From the NCBI RefSeq assembly GCF_947623445.1, contig NC_135241.1, positions 3,226,501 to 3,290,500 of the forward strand: a stretch of 64,000 nt of DNA. Reading direction: 5' to 3'. The stretch is from Clavelina lepadiformis. Taxonomy: Eukaryota > Chordata > Ascidiacea > Aplousobranchia > Clavelinidae. The notes beneath the pieces were generated by a model. That model was not told where the DNA came from, searched no databases, and was given only the letters and a program-made list of their open reading frames with translations. This document shows, piece after piece, positions 25,946 to 37,575 of this stretch. Made by a program: the position numbers and the translations under genes. The stretch's first letter is position 1. Every line of letters begins with the position of its first letter.

Positions 25946-27711
25946 CTGATAAGTGATTTCTGATAACAGCTACAACTGGACTACGAAAACCGATTGCTTC
26001 TGGGCAACAATTGCTTGATTTTAGTCACCAAAATGATATTTTTTTGTAAATGTACATTTTAAAGACCTATCAAGTTTGCCAGTGTTAAAAATCATGCACC
26101 ATTTTTGCCCAGGATCAAACTGGGAAGAGTTTTCGTGAAAAATGGACATTTGAAGTCACGGTTTTCCAATTCCACCATTGGTTGGCACAAGCATTGCTAC
26201 CTAATCGTAAGAATTTAATCAGACTTCATCATAAATTCTAAATCTCTTGCAAGACTTCATGTTTCCGCCAACCATCAAAATGGACACCTTTCGCGTGTTG
26301 GGCGAGTTATGTGATAACCGCTACAATAAGGGAAGAGGACGTAATGCTAGTTTTAGTTTTGACGTATTTAGGAAAGGGCATTCCTTCTGTCACGAATCCA
26401 ACGTTTTTAGGCCATAGACCTTTTTACGTCATCATAATTTTTCGTGTAAGATCAGAACTAACGTGCAATTACCCAAAATAAGCTTTTTATTGATTGAGAC
26501 CGTAGTTATAAAACAATACTTTGATAAACATATGATAAATTAGACCAGCAGTTTATTAGGCGGTCATATTGATTGCATTTACATTTTGGCACATGGTTGG
26601 GGAAGGTTCGGCCATTTGATTCGAAGTATCCAGTAAAAAAAGGTCTTCTTCATTGGTGAAGTGATTGACTTGGCAAACTCTGACGATGAAGGGCAAGACA
26701 AAAATCTCGACATTAAATTTTATAGAAAGAACACCAAAAGTTCTTAAATCATTTGTTGAACCGCAAGTAGAAGATATCCACGCTGTGGAAAGCACACGAA
26801 TTGCCTTGGTGTTGCCAAACCCTGTACGAGTGGGAGGATATAAACGGCAAATGGCCGCCCTTAGGTTTCCCATTAACCTTTCGTTTTACAACATGCGCTA
26901 ATGTGCTGGTTGTAAAACGCTTAATTTTAATTTCTTTATTTCGTTAAATAAACGAAAAATATCTGTAAAATTTATACTGCCCGAGATGATCCCAAGCATA
27001 TACGAAATTACCCCTGTACCGTGGTAATTTCGGACACTTGAGGACTGCACAGATAAGGCTTTTTTTAAGGACTTTCGGATACCTGAAACAAACGATCCTA
27101 CAAACAAACGATAGACATGCAGTATGGATTGTTGAATAACGTAATATAGCCTACCAGATTTCGAGAGTGGTAATGCAACGAACGTGTTGGCCGCTACACG
27201 TACTACGGAAACACCACATGGAATGGACTAAAGTTAGGCCTAAGTGTTTTTTTTAACTTCTGAACAAGTAGGCCTACAGTATGCTGAGGGCAGTAAAATT
27301 CGATCCACAGTTTAAATTAAGAACAAATTTTATAAAGATGGTAATGTAATCTTCGACAGAGAAAGAGCAAGTTAAACATCCTTCAAAAACTTTAATCAAA
27401 TGAAATCCAAATCAATTTATACGACAGCTTCAAATAGAATCATTGTCTGAGTAAAGTCTTCTTCTGCTTAACCGAATTTCCACTAGATTTTTGAAATTCG
27501 TTTTATCAGGCAATTGATCGTTGAGATGACGATGAGGAACCTGCGTATCTTGTCTGAAACAACTGGCTTGGTTATGGTTTCACAATCCCCAAACTCGTAG
27601 AGAGGGTTCTTTCGGTTTGATCCATGTAGAAATTGATTGCACTGCAAAACTGGGTTGCTCCCTCACGTTGTTAAGTTTTGAATTTCTGTTGTTGCTTCTC
27701 CAGGCAATTCT
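25946..27711. other. Intergenic stretch downstream of the sulfotransferase gene
   Basis: It holds the expected 3' UTR of the minus-strand sulfotransferase near its right end. Overlapping open frames on both strands at 26556-26901 have no recognisable domain; the plus-strand text around 26670-26890 may be an eroded repeat. Nothing else supported. Confidence 0.45.
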
Positions 27712-30475
27712 TTACAAAGGACAACCGCCGTGGTTTGCAACCATGTATCTTGCCATATCATAGGCCAGGTTTCCTCTGATACGGTTTGCTTGCTTTTTTA
27801 ATTTCTTATATAATATGTCAATTAAATAAGTTTCATTGTAGACCTTTGGGATTGAATAAAACAGTTTTTCCAAGTCGACGTTCGTTGTTGAAGATTTTCG
27901 TCGCGGTTTTCTTGAATTCATAGCTTTATCCAATTCTTTCATTTTTCTCAGTTGTGTGACATCTCTATTCATTCTTTCTCGCCCATATTCATCTACTTTC
28001 CTCCACAAGGTGGCGTTGAAGTGGCGATACAGAATTAAATCCTGTAAACAGCAGTAACCATATGTAAGCAAGATTTATGTTTGAAACAGCAATGCAACAA
28101 AGTTAGACATTTCTTTCCATTGGGAAGTTTTAGCATAAACATAACTGGTGTTGCCATCAGTACTATGGACATACCAACTTAAAGAAATGTTGAAAATTGG
28201 CGTATCTTTCTGAATAACTTTTGAGATCAAAATGGATGTAATCTAGTGCTTTACGATCTCCCTGTAAAAGGTCTTCCCAATCCATTTTCAATTCATTCTG
28301 CGAAAATGCAAGGCTTTAAGTTAAGGTACTAGATAGTATAGCAGATAGCTTGTTATACGTACTTGATATTTAAACCAAAAAATAGATATAAGGTTACCTT
28401 TAACAAAACGAGGGATTCATCAATGTGTTCATTTATCATTACTAGATCCAACCCAGATTCGAGATGTTTGATCTCTTCTTCTATTTCCTCCTCATTGTCA
28501 ATAAATGGATCAATACCCAAGTCAAAACCTTGCGGATTTTTACTTCTATTTACATAAGAATTGGATAATGGCTTTGGCTAGTTGGCTATAAGGCATATAA
28601 ACTTAAATCCAGTCAATCATGTCTTAGTTTTTCAAACTTTTTCATTCTTATGTTTTTGACAAAAATCGTAGGCAAAATAAAGGTAAAAACCTACCTGAAG
28701 AAATAAGGAATGCTCCGGGTGAGATTTTCATAAGCTAAATCTAGATATTCCAAAACATTTATGAAGCGTCCTTTAGCTAATTGCAAGTAAGGATAAGGCA
28801 AGCAATTTGAGCCAAACATATTTTTTTCTCCCAATTTAATTTGGTTACCCTTTACAGCATAGTAGTAATTAAACGATGATTGAAACTGTCTCCAGGGTTC
28901 CCGAACGATAGAAAGTATCCTGTACAATTTTAGCATAAAACAGCTTCTTTGGGTTTGATTATTATATTGCCGAGAATAATCTAGCATAGCACTGGCTATA
29001 TGTCTATGGACACTCAAACACACTACTTTTACTTAATTGAAAGACTATACGCTGCACATACTTTGCTCTCTTTGGCATAACACTTTTGGCAACACTGAGG
29101 TTCAAACGAAAATGACCGTTGATCACAGAGAATTCACATGCGCTGTTCTGGCACATTGACCCCAGCTCTGGTGTTGTGTCGTCGTTGTCGAAGAATACGA
29201 ATTTGTTTTGCATAAAACCAGGATATCCTCCGATAAACGGAGGAGGAAATTTATGTACCTGTTCTCGAAAACAAAATTTTAATGAAAGCTACTATACAGT
29301 ATTTCATCGTTTCACATTTTTTTTGAAGGTCACCCAGCCAGTAGTTGAAGATAGAAGTGTAGGTTTTTTTATTTAAAGCAAAACTGAAGTTAGATTTAGA
29401 TAGAAGATCATAATCAGGTTATGTTTTGGTTACTATGTTAGAAATTTTCCAGTTCAAAAATCGGTGAAAACAGCTTTTTCTAATAGCAATTGTTTCGGGT
29501 GTAACAATAACTTACGAAGTCATTATTTCACCATGCGTAGGTCACGTAGCATGATGTTGCTAAAGATATACGGTTAGGGTAGTTATGGAGACAGATATGC
29601 AAAAAGTTAATTTTAATTTAAACGTTTAACTGGAGTCAGATTTAGATTGGAAGTTATATTTAGGTTACCATGTTATAACATTTTAGTTAGGTTTACAAAA
29701 AAATTGTGAAAAATAGCTTCAAACACACAATTATTTTTCTGGTGAAATGTTGGCAGCCAATAACTAAATAGTGACAGCCAATTTCATTACGGTAAAATGT
29801 GCGCTGTTCTTTACGATATTGGAACATAATTATGACGTACGTATGAAGAAAAAAGTCTCCGTAAAACATGATTATAGTTCAAGTGAAAAGCTTGGATCAA
29901 CAGGCAAGTTTAATATATCGGTATTGATAAGGTCACCTTTCTAATGTGAAGTCTTTCTGTATAATGGTCCATCATGGCATTAACAGTAGAACTACCAGTT
30001 TTATGGGTCTTTACAAACACAAACGGTCTAAATGTGGTCCACTCACCAATAGTTTCATTACCCCAGTCAATCTAAATGCAAAAAGTTCAATGCTTGTCTA
30101 ATGTAAATGCAATTGTTTTGACTTTAAAACTTTAACGCCATTCTTAATTTCAATTTGGCAGCGGTTTTACGGGTACAGAGCAATAGCCGGTATCACTATT
30201 ACCGCTGTCAAACTTACGTAATTGTCGTCATAAAGCACACTTCTTGTAGTTGAGTATTCTTCCTGTAATAAGCTTTTGGAATTGTTAACAGTCGAAGTTG
30301 ACATCCTCTCAGGTAACCTTTCTCCCAATTCTATGACCGCATAGGCACGTTGAACTACAAAAAACTTGACGTACCAAATATTCAAGCAAACAACTATGAC
30401 TAGGAGGGTAATTTTATAACTAGTTTTGAATAACCCATTCAGGCGACTCCATTTCAGAAAGTACTCCATTTGCAA
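27712..30475 (-). CDS. Galactose-3-O-sulfotransferase-like Golgi enzyme, 7 exons
   Basis: The GAL3ST family transfers sulfate from PAPS to the 3-OH of galactose on glycolipids or glycoproteins in the Golgi. Exons 30475-30218, 30071-29937, 29258-29062, 28919-28695, 28545-28398, 28297-28175 and 28041-27712 join in frame to 471 aa, near the family's 420-490. Residues 1-20 are a short cytosolic head, and about 20-40 form the single signal-anchor of a type II membrane protein. The 5'-phosphosulfate loop KTHKTGSST is at 107-115. The 3'-phosphate-binding region IVREP...SSFNYYY begins near 201. Further family blocks are GFDLGI, EHIDESLVLL, and YRHFNATLW in the last exon. The C-terminal ~100 residues are basic and less conserved. 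I cannot say which GAL3ST1-4 member it matches. The intron between exons 2 and 3 contains a copy of a dispersed repeat also found in the neighbouring gene. Confidence 0.9.
29372..29775. repeat. Dispersed repeat, copy in the sulfotransferase intron
   Basis: The block reading ATGCAAAAAGTTAATTTTAA, then GGAGTCAGATTTAGATTGGA, then GTTATAACATTTTAGTT and GTGAAAAATAGCTTC recurs with modest change at about 34585-35131 in the next gene. A second, shorter partial copy seems to precede it at 29372-29500, so the unit may be partly tandem. Its class is unknown; no terminal repeats or coding frame seen. Confidence 0.65.
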
Positions 30476-31738
30476 CTAAATTTATGAAAGATTAGCCTAC
30501 TTGTAGCTATTGCGCTAATTTGAACTCGTTATTGCAGTTTTAACTATGTGTGACACCATACATCTGAGATCAATACTATCATATTCGATGTAGGCTAAAA
30601 CATCACAGCGCAAAAATAAAATTTACAATACAGAACTTCCGCCCATATATGGTCACACGCTATACGCTTTCCGCAGATGTGATCAGAGTCATGCTTTTTC
30701 GACCAACGCTCCTTCAAACAATTTTTTGAAAAAAAACTGAAAAAATTGGCTGGCTAGTAAGTAACAAGCTTTTTCGGAAACGATTAATATCTAGCGTACC
30801 TCCCGACGTCCAAATCTTCACTTCCTGCAAAACATTGAAATTCCGCAGCTTGAACTTGTCAAACATAACCAAAACACTAACAACAGCAAAGAGCACTATC
30901 GGAAATGGCAATACCTGCTTTAAAACGCGGTTTCTCTATTGAACGGTAAGAGCTGTTTTTACTCTGAAAGTGAGTATTTAAAAGGAAAGTGAAACAAGTT
31001 TCGTTATCACGGTATTTTCATTCTTTTTTCCCGCATTTGCTGTACATTTCTTTTTCTATTCAGGGATAAAAAAAAGAATTAGTGAATTTTTCACTGTCAG
31101 ACTTCGCCTTTGGTTGCATGCATGGACCACGGTTTGACCACTGACCATGCTTCGATAGCATGAACTATTCAAGCTAAATGCTTGTCGCCACCTGTTAAGC
31201 AGCTGTGAGCGCTATCAATTTTTGAAAGTAAGGCCACTCCCTCTGCCAAACGATGTCACGTTGCTTTAAACGACAATGAATCTACTATAAAAAGCTGAGT
31301 ATTCATAATGCGAAAATGGTCATTGGCTCCGTATCAATCAAAACTACTGTAATACCACCGACCGACCGCCTACGTCAGTACAACGCTTTTGTCCACCACA
31401 TTTATGGCGAAAAGTAAAAAATATGAATTCTTCATAAATCGATGTTTTAATACTCTGTTTCGATACCAATGCTATATCGAAGCTGAAATATGCATCAAAA
31501 TGATTTAAAACAGAACAGATAGAGCAATCTACATTTTTTGGTTAATTCTCTCTTTAATGAGTAAAACACTATGGAAATGGGGACTGAAAGATTTTCCCGC
31601 CCCTATCACTATCTGTGACGCAAAATACGTTAAAACTTGTGCAACTTGGCATGGAATAACATTATTTTATCAGTTGAATTTTAAAATTTCAAAGTGGAGT
31701 TATATTGAAAAAAAGTTTTCGCGTCACAAATATAGTTG
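30476..31738. other. Intergenic stretch with an orphan signal-anchor-like frame
   Basis: It lies between the sulfotransferase start and the RDH13-like stop. On the minus strand at 30911-30800 a frame starts MPFPIVLFAVVSVLVMF, a strongly hydrophobic start, and ends at a consensus donor (phase 1). It cannot be spliced in frame to the known sulfotransferase exons. Otherwise nothing recognised. Confidence 0.4.
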
Positions 31739-34700
31739 TCAGCTAGACGTCTGTTTTTGAGAAATTTTCTTTACGTCAGATGTTGCAATGTTGTTTTGAT
31801 TTTTAGGCTTTATTTTATTTCTTCTTTCTGCCAGGTCAGTCCACTCCTCACACTTCTTCCACAGTTGATCAGCCAAGTCGCCGTCACAAAGATCGCAAGT
31901 GGGCGCTATGGATTCGCAATCGCTTCAACATAAAAATCATCACATTGAAAGGATATGACAATGAGTAGTCACTGGTGTCGTACAAGTCTGAAGGACAATG
32001 CTCGGAAAAATCCAAACCTTACCTATAGTACCACCCGCTCTTATGGGTCAGACTAGGATCAGTTGCCAAATGTATGCTTGTCTGAGCTCCCTGCAGTGGA
32101 GTCTTCATTGCTGTGAGTAGCTTAAACGGCTCTGCAATTATGACAAAATCGTATACTCGGTTCTAAGTGTTAAAGCATAAACTGATACAAGGAACGTTTC
32201 TCCACTTCAAAATTTAATGTCATCATAAAAGCGTGTAGTTGTAGAAGAATAACTCACTTACTGAATAAGCTGTACATTGGAGCAACATAAAAAGGCACAG
32301 TTGAATATTGACTGATGTTAGTATCCACTATCCCGGGGTGGATGCAATTGCTGACAAGCTTCTCGTTATATTCCGACTTTGATCTGCGATTGAGTGAGTC
32401 TGTAAAGAGAACGTTGGCCAGCTTGCTCTGGTAATAAAGTTGGTTCAATCTCTCTTCTCCTTCAACGTCAGACTTGTCTATATTTTCGAGATCAATCTAA
32501 ATTTTACATATACACAATGATATGGGACTGTAAGGAAAACACAGGGACTGAAATAGTCCCACTTTCCAAAATAAACCATGTTGACAATTACAATTTCTTG
32601 ATAATCTGGGATAATTTTGTTAAAAAACTTTTGGATTATTCCAGGGTTGGGGTTGCGATTGAGATCAGACACTAATATCATAGTTAACAATACATTAAAC
32701 CTAATGTTAAACTACAAAATTGGAATCTCCTGTTACAAGGCTTGGCGTAAAAATTAAGCCAGATGCATATCAGCAAAACAAGGATTTAAACATGTACGTA
32801 AGCAAAACAAAACTACCACTACTTAGCACACATCATTCACTGGGTGAGAAAAATGGACTTCCGCGTTGAAATACAGCTAATGCCCCATACTGAACTTTGG
32901 TTACTTACACTTCCTTGCTTGTAAGCGTCTGAAGTAATATTTATTACTCGTCCTGGCTCTTCGCCATTAGTTAGTTTCTCCAGCAGGAGGTTGGTTAGCA
33001 GAAAATGGCCTGAAAATATTTAACAAGGAATGGAAAGCATGCACTAGGTCCACAATGCACATGTATGCAAAGTCAATACTTTTCAGACGTCTGGGAAACT
33101 GCTAGCTCTTAAAGTATCTATAATAGTGACTTATGCTGATAGTCACAATGCTACGAGCTATCACTCGAACTATAGTGAATAGAGGAGAAAAATTACCAAG
33201 ATGATTGACTCCAAACTGACGCTCGAATCCATCATCGGTTTTGAAAGTAGTCTTTGGGGGTCTCGGTTTCAAGACACCAGCGTTATTGACTAATACATCA
33301 ATGTGTGGAAGTTCTGTAGCAACAGGATTGAAACAACTTAATCAACATTAAACGAAATAGGACTGAAAAAAATGAGACAATTTTACTCTATCAAATGCAA
33401 ACAACAAGTACAAATTAAGAAGAATAACACACAAATGGAAAGTACTGATCGGTCCTTCTACTTTACCTTTCTGAATTGTTTCAGCAAATTCCTTCACAGA
33501 ATTAAGGTCGGCAAGATTTAAGAATCGACAAACAACATGTTTGTTTTCAGACAATCTCCTAATTTCAACAGCTGCATCTTCACACTTGCCCATGTGACGA
33601 CATCCAAGAATAACAGTAGCACCTGGAATACAAATAGGCTTTGGAGAAATTATACTAAACATAAAAGAAAAAATATCTGGTATACTGCAAAGTATGATAG
33701 TTTTCAACAAAAAATTGCAGAAACAAAAATTTTGGAGTGATGCATTGAAGCCTCAATTTTTTTGGTGTCATAATGGCTGAAATTTTCTTGTTTATTTATT
33801 ATAATATAAATTAGCATGAATGTGAAAAAGTTTGGTGTGCACATTGATGGGTCTCATTCATGCAGAAGCCACTTTCTATAAAGGATCACATTCATGCTAT
33901 AATATATAATAATTATCATAATTATCTGTGCTTTGAAGTTAGAAAATTTCAAAACAAAAACCAAGTTCAAAACAAAAATTTCCAGAAGCAGAAATATATC
34001 ACAAACAATGCTTAATTTAAACCTCTTTTTGCAACTTCCTTGGCAGTTTCTTTTCCAATTCCAGAGTTAGCCCCAGTGATCACAACAACTTTGCCATCAA
34101 CTCTATTAGTATTTGGACACTTTTTTCCACCCTTTGTTTCCCTGTCAAGGAACACTTAGTTCAGTAGTATAGAGGTTTGAATACTGGACTAGAAATTATG
34201 CAACTGCTAGCCGAGTTTGACGCCTGGCAACACTATACTATTGTTGCAATGCCATTAGGCTAGGCATCAACGATACTAACTAGTGCCAGTAGTAGTAGCG
34301 CCACTACTAGCACACACATTAGCGCAACATTTTCAAACTCAGGTACAATGACAAAAAACAACCTAACAACTGATGATTTGTATCCATCAAAAAGTGCAGT
34401 AAAACAAGATTGGTAACAAAGGGCTTGAGTCTGCAAGCTCTCAGGAACCATCAGTAAGTTCATGTCGTGCAAAAACTTCACTCAGTTCCAAAATGAAATA
34501 TTCCGGTGCCATATCACAATAATAAAATAAATTAAAAAAATAAGTTTGATTTCATACTTTACACATTAAAGCCGAAATATTTTCGAAGTGAATATTTCAC
34601 CATAAGTAGCTCACACAGCCTGTTGTTAAAGACAGGCAGTTAGGTTAGGAGAAAGATCATGCAAAAAGTTGATTTTAATTATTTAAAATTTTATTGGAGT

Positions 34701-35388
34701 TAAATTTACATTAAAACAGGGGTTCTCAACCTTTAATGGTTCATGCCTCTTTACCATGACCCTCAAAATCCATGGCTCCCTGTTCATCAATAAAAAATGT
34801 AGGTCTTTGTTTGCAAAACACTTTTTACTTCACTACTACGTGTGTAGTAGCCTTTGCGCCACTAATTTTGCAAAGCAAGCACAAGCACACAAACGTGAGA
34901 AACTTGTGTCTCGCTTTGTCTCCTCTTCCCCTACTACTACACTATAGCTCACTAGTGAGGCATCTGTTCGTGGCTCCCGTAGAATGCCCCCGGGTTGAGA
35001 AACCCTGCATTAGAAGATAGATTTAGGTTACTGTGTTATAACATTTAAGTTGGGTTAACAAAAATCTGTGAAAAATATGCTTCCAACGCACGATTTTTTC
35101 CCTGTGAAGTAGTAGCAGCCAAATAGTTTGGCGTCTAGTATACAAGTCCACAACCAGATGACGTCAAAATTTGAGCAGCTGGGTTCTAGTATACAAAGGC
35201 ATCCTGTGGTTGTGCACTTGTATACCAGACTCATATTTTGTACAAGCAAGCTAGGTCTAGCCTGTCTAATTCCAAGCCAAGCACAAGCCTACCGTATACC
35301 TCAGTAGTAAAATTCCACCACAGACTGAAGATACAAGCGACAGTGGCACAATAACACGATTGAATACAGGTCCGTTGATGAAAGACAT
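31739..35388 (-). CDS. RDH13/RDH11-14-like short-chain dehydrogenase, 8 exons
   Basis: A classical SDR of the retinol dehydrogenase 11-14 group, expected to reduce retinal or other aldehydes with NADP(H) at an organelle membrane. Exons 35388-35300, 34141-34023, 33622-33467, 33313-33197, 33009-32909, 32496-32262, 32110-32023 and 31922-31739 join in frame to 362 aa (human RDH13 is 331). The first exon encodes [18 protein letters not shown] and a hydrophobic anchor to about residue 29, matching RDH13's N-terminus. Cofactor motif TGANSGIG is at 52-59, NNAG at 131-134, catalytic Ser187 in NITSDAY, and Y215-x3-K219 in YYQSK. YYSDC and LADQLWKKC match the family's late motifs. About 30 Lys/Asn/Gln-rich residues extend the C-terminus. 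Intron 1 holds a SINE, a hAT MITE, a palindromic MITE and a dispersed repeat. Confidence 0.92.
34148..34545 (+). mobile_element. tRNA-derived SINE, copy 1, next to RDH13-like exon 2
   Basis: The 5' end is tRNA-like: TTAGTTCAGTAGTATAGAGG serves as box A and GAGTTTGACGCC as box B, with tRNA-like spacing. The body shares AGGAACCATC...AAGT..GTCGTGCAAA and the following ACTTCACTCAGTT with the copy at 54384-54720. The 3' end is an A/T-rich tail ending AATTAAAAAAATAA. It stands antisense to the gene, and its 5' edge abuts the acceptor of exon 2. Confidence 0.72.
34585..35131. repeat. Dispersed repeat, copy in RDH13-like intron 1, split by a hAT
   Basis: The two parts (34585-34708 and 35008-35131) align with 29520-29775 in the sulfotransferase intron: ATGCAAAAAGTTGATTTTAA, GATTTAGGTTACTGTG, GTTATAACATTTAAGTTGGG and GTGAAAAATATGCTTCC. 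The hAT MITE at 34717-35007 sits exactly where the other copy is uninterrupted. Confidence 0.7.
34717..35007. mobile_element. hAT-type MITE, 291 bp
   Basis: Ends CAGGGGTTCTCAACC and, inverted, CAGGGTTTCTCAACC. Flanks cattaaaa (34709-34716) and cattagaa (35008-35015) form an 8-bp duplication with one change. The interrupted dispersed repeat around it shows an empty-site equivalent at about 29645. Confidence 0.9.
35132..35230. mobile_element. Palindromic CRE-bearing MITE, copy 2
   Basis: The left arm GTCTAGTATACAAGTCCACA pairs with the right arm GTGCACTTGTATACCAGAC. TGACGTCA lies at 35159-35166, followed by TAGTATACAAAGGCATCCTG. No clear target duplication was seen at this copy. Confidence 0.8.
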
Positions 35389-37575
35389 CCTTATTTTCAA
35401 CAACTTCTTTCATAACCAACCACACGACGTTCTTACTTTTGACTTAAATAAACCAACAACATGACAAATTTCCTTTGCTCTACAAAAAGCCCCTAATGTG
35501 AGTTTGGATTTAACGTTGTTGTCAGCATTAAATCAAAACGGGGAGAGATACATAAACAAAGTAATTCCAAGAAATACAAAGAACAAAGAAGGTGTTGATA
35601 CAAAAAATTACATTGAATTAAATTTTATGAATTTTTGGTAAATTTAGTTAGCAATAGGATATTTTGAATGATTGTGTGGCCGTCCCTGCACATCAACAGC
35701 ACGCCTATAAAGCAAAAACCGACAACAATTTGCAGTATTGTATTGTTATCTACTTTGATGACTTGGTTACGACTCTGCTACATATTTTTTCAAAACTCTC
35801 CAAAGAAAATCCCTGTAAGTCGATCATAGGCCTAAACACCTATTCTCTTAAGTTACATTTCTTACAGCCTATTACACTATTTATTGTAGGACTTTTACCT
35901 AACTTTCTATCCCGTTTGGTCGATGCCGAAGCCCTAAATGAGCCTTGAGGTTACCGCTGTAGCGGGAGGAAAAAAACAATTCCGCAAACTGTGGCATACA
36001 AAAAACAAGAAAAATTTATAGGCTAAATTGACTCGATGAAAATGAATAAAAGGTTAGCACCTAAACATCAGGCATAGTGCATTTAGATTCGTGCATCATC
36101 TAGCCTACTTCTTTTTCTATTGGTAGCGACTTACAGTAACTAATGTATACCTATGAACAGGGCACGTCGCCCTTTACCACAAGTCACTTGAACGGGTACT
36201 CCAGTTTCTTGAATGGAGTTCATTTTAGTAAGGCTCATTCATCCATCCATCCAGAGTCCAGAGAAATATAGGCTGGGTCGTTTCCATTATGACTTTAGCT
36301 CAAAATGCAACCGTCCTGCCAATTCACTACAGCTTCACTTTGGTTTTAATCTAATAAACGTAAGTTGCGTATTTAATCTGGTGATCGTGTTTGTGCTACG
36401 ATCCTCTTTTTCTTAAATTACGTTGAAGCAACTTGATGCACGTTTTTGACCTCAAAGCTTTGCTCCAATTCCTTGCTTTAATTGTGGTATTTCATGGGCG
36501 TTGTTTACTTCCACAACAATTATGGCGGAAACTAAAATGAACCACAGCGTTAAAACAAAAAACTTGATTTGCATTTTAAAGTTTTGAACAAGGAGCTACG
36601 GAGAGATGGTAAGCAACTACAGCCTACACCTAGTGACTAGCTGCTTTTCCTGATATACGTTTATTCTAAAGATGCTTAATATTTTATTTTGAATGGGCAG
36701 ATGAATATGAAGGTTTAATTATGCTTAGCCTATAGTAGGATTCTGTTCTATAATAATTAGGCTGTCATACTGGCGCAGTAATAATTCTTCGTTTCATGTG
36801 TTCTCCCCTAAGAACAAAGAAACTAAAAACTAGTGAAGCAAAACGTTGTAGGCCTACTGCGTTAGCTATTTAAGAAGCGTTGCTCTTCTGTTTACGCTAT
36901 GAGTGAAATTTGTACAATTCCAGCGACAGGTTTGTTTTATTATGTATAGCCTACGGTAAAAATTAACTCACCACAAAAATCCGTACCGTTTGAAGAAGAG
37001 CAGTGACAATAAAATAACTAATGATACAGGGAAGCATTTGTTGAGAGAAAAGACTAAACGTTAACTATATAATTAATACGTAATGACTAATGAGGTTAAA
37101 ATAACCAGATCATGCACCTTGTAATTAGCGAGGTAAGAGAACACGTGGCCAAAAAGCAGTGAGCGGCCATAAACTGTTTAAATTTTAGCGGCAGCATTTA
37201 ATTAAGATGACGCAAATATTTTGTCGTCTATGATTTTGATACTTGTACTACAACAACTATTAAATAATTGCGGAGTTTGAACAACTTTTCAATAGGTACA
37301 GCAATAAAGGCAATTAAAAGAAAGTTGGAACAAAAAATAGCAAAGACATCATCTAAAAATACATTCAAAAACAATTTCAGAGCATGCAAAGCTTGCTAAA
37401 TTGCATTGTGCAAGGCATAATAAACTACATAAGCACTTAAACTACTCACAAATTCAAAACGGCTTTTGAAGCTGAACTTACAAGGCATCTTTGGAATCGG
37501 ACATTACTAAAAGTGCAAGGCGTTCAAAATTAAACACAAAATTAAAAAGCAGCTAAACTAAGTGACGTGGTAACT
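35389..37575. other. Intergenic stretch between the RDH13-like and MIOX genes
   Basis: It should contain the RDH13-like promoter on its left and the MIOX 3' end on its right. A 94-codon frame at 35664-35948 shows no family resemblance. No terminal-repeat element or RNA gene was recognised. Confidence 0.45.

Noticed and set aside
26556-26901. Overlapping frames on both strands of 78 and 105 codons
   Set aside because: No recognisable domain, no splice partners and no poly(A) context; possibly an eroded repeat.
35664-35948. 94-codon plus-strand frame
   Set aside because: No family resemblance, and composition like the surrounding intergenic DNA.
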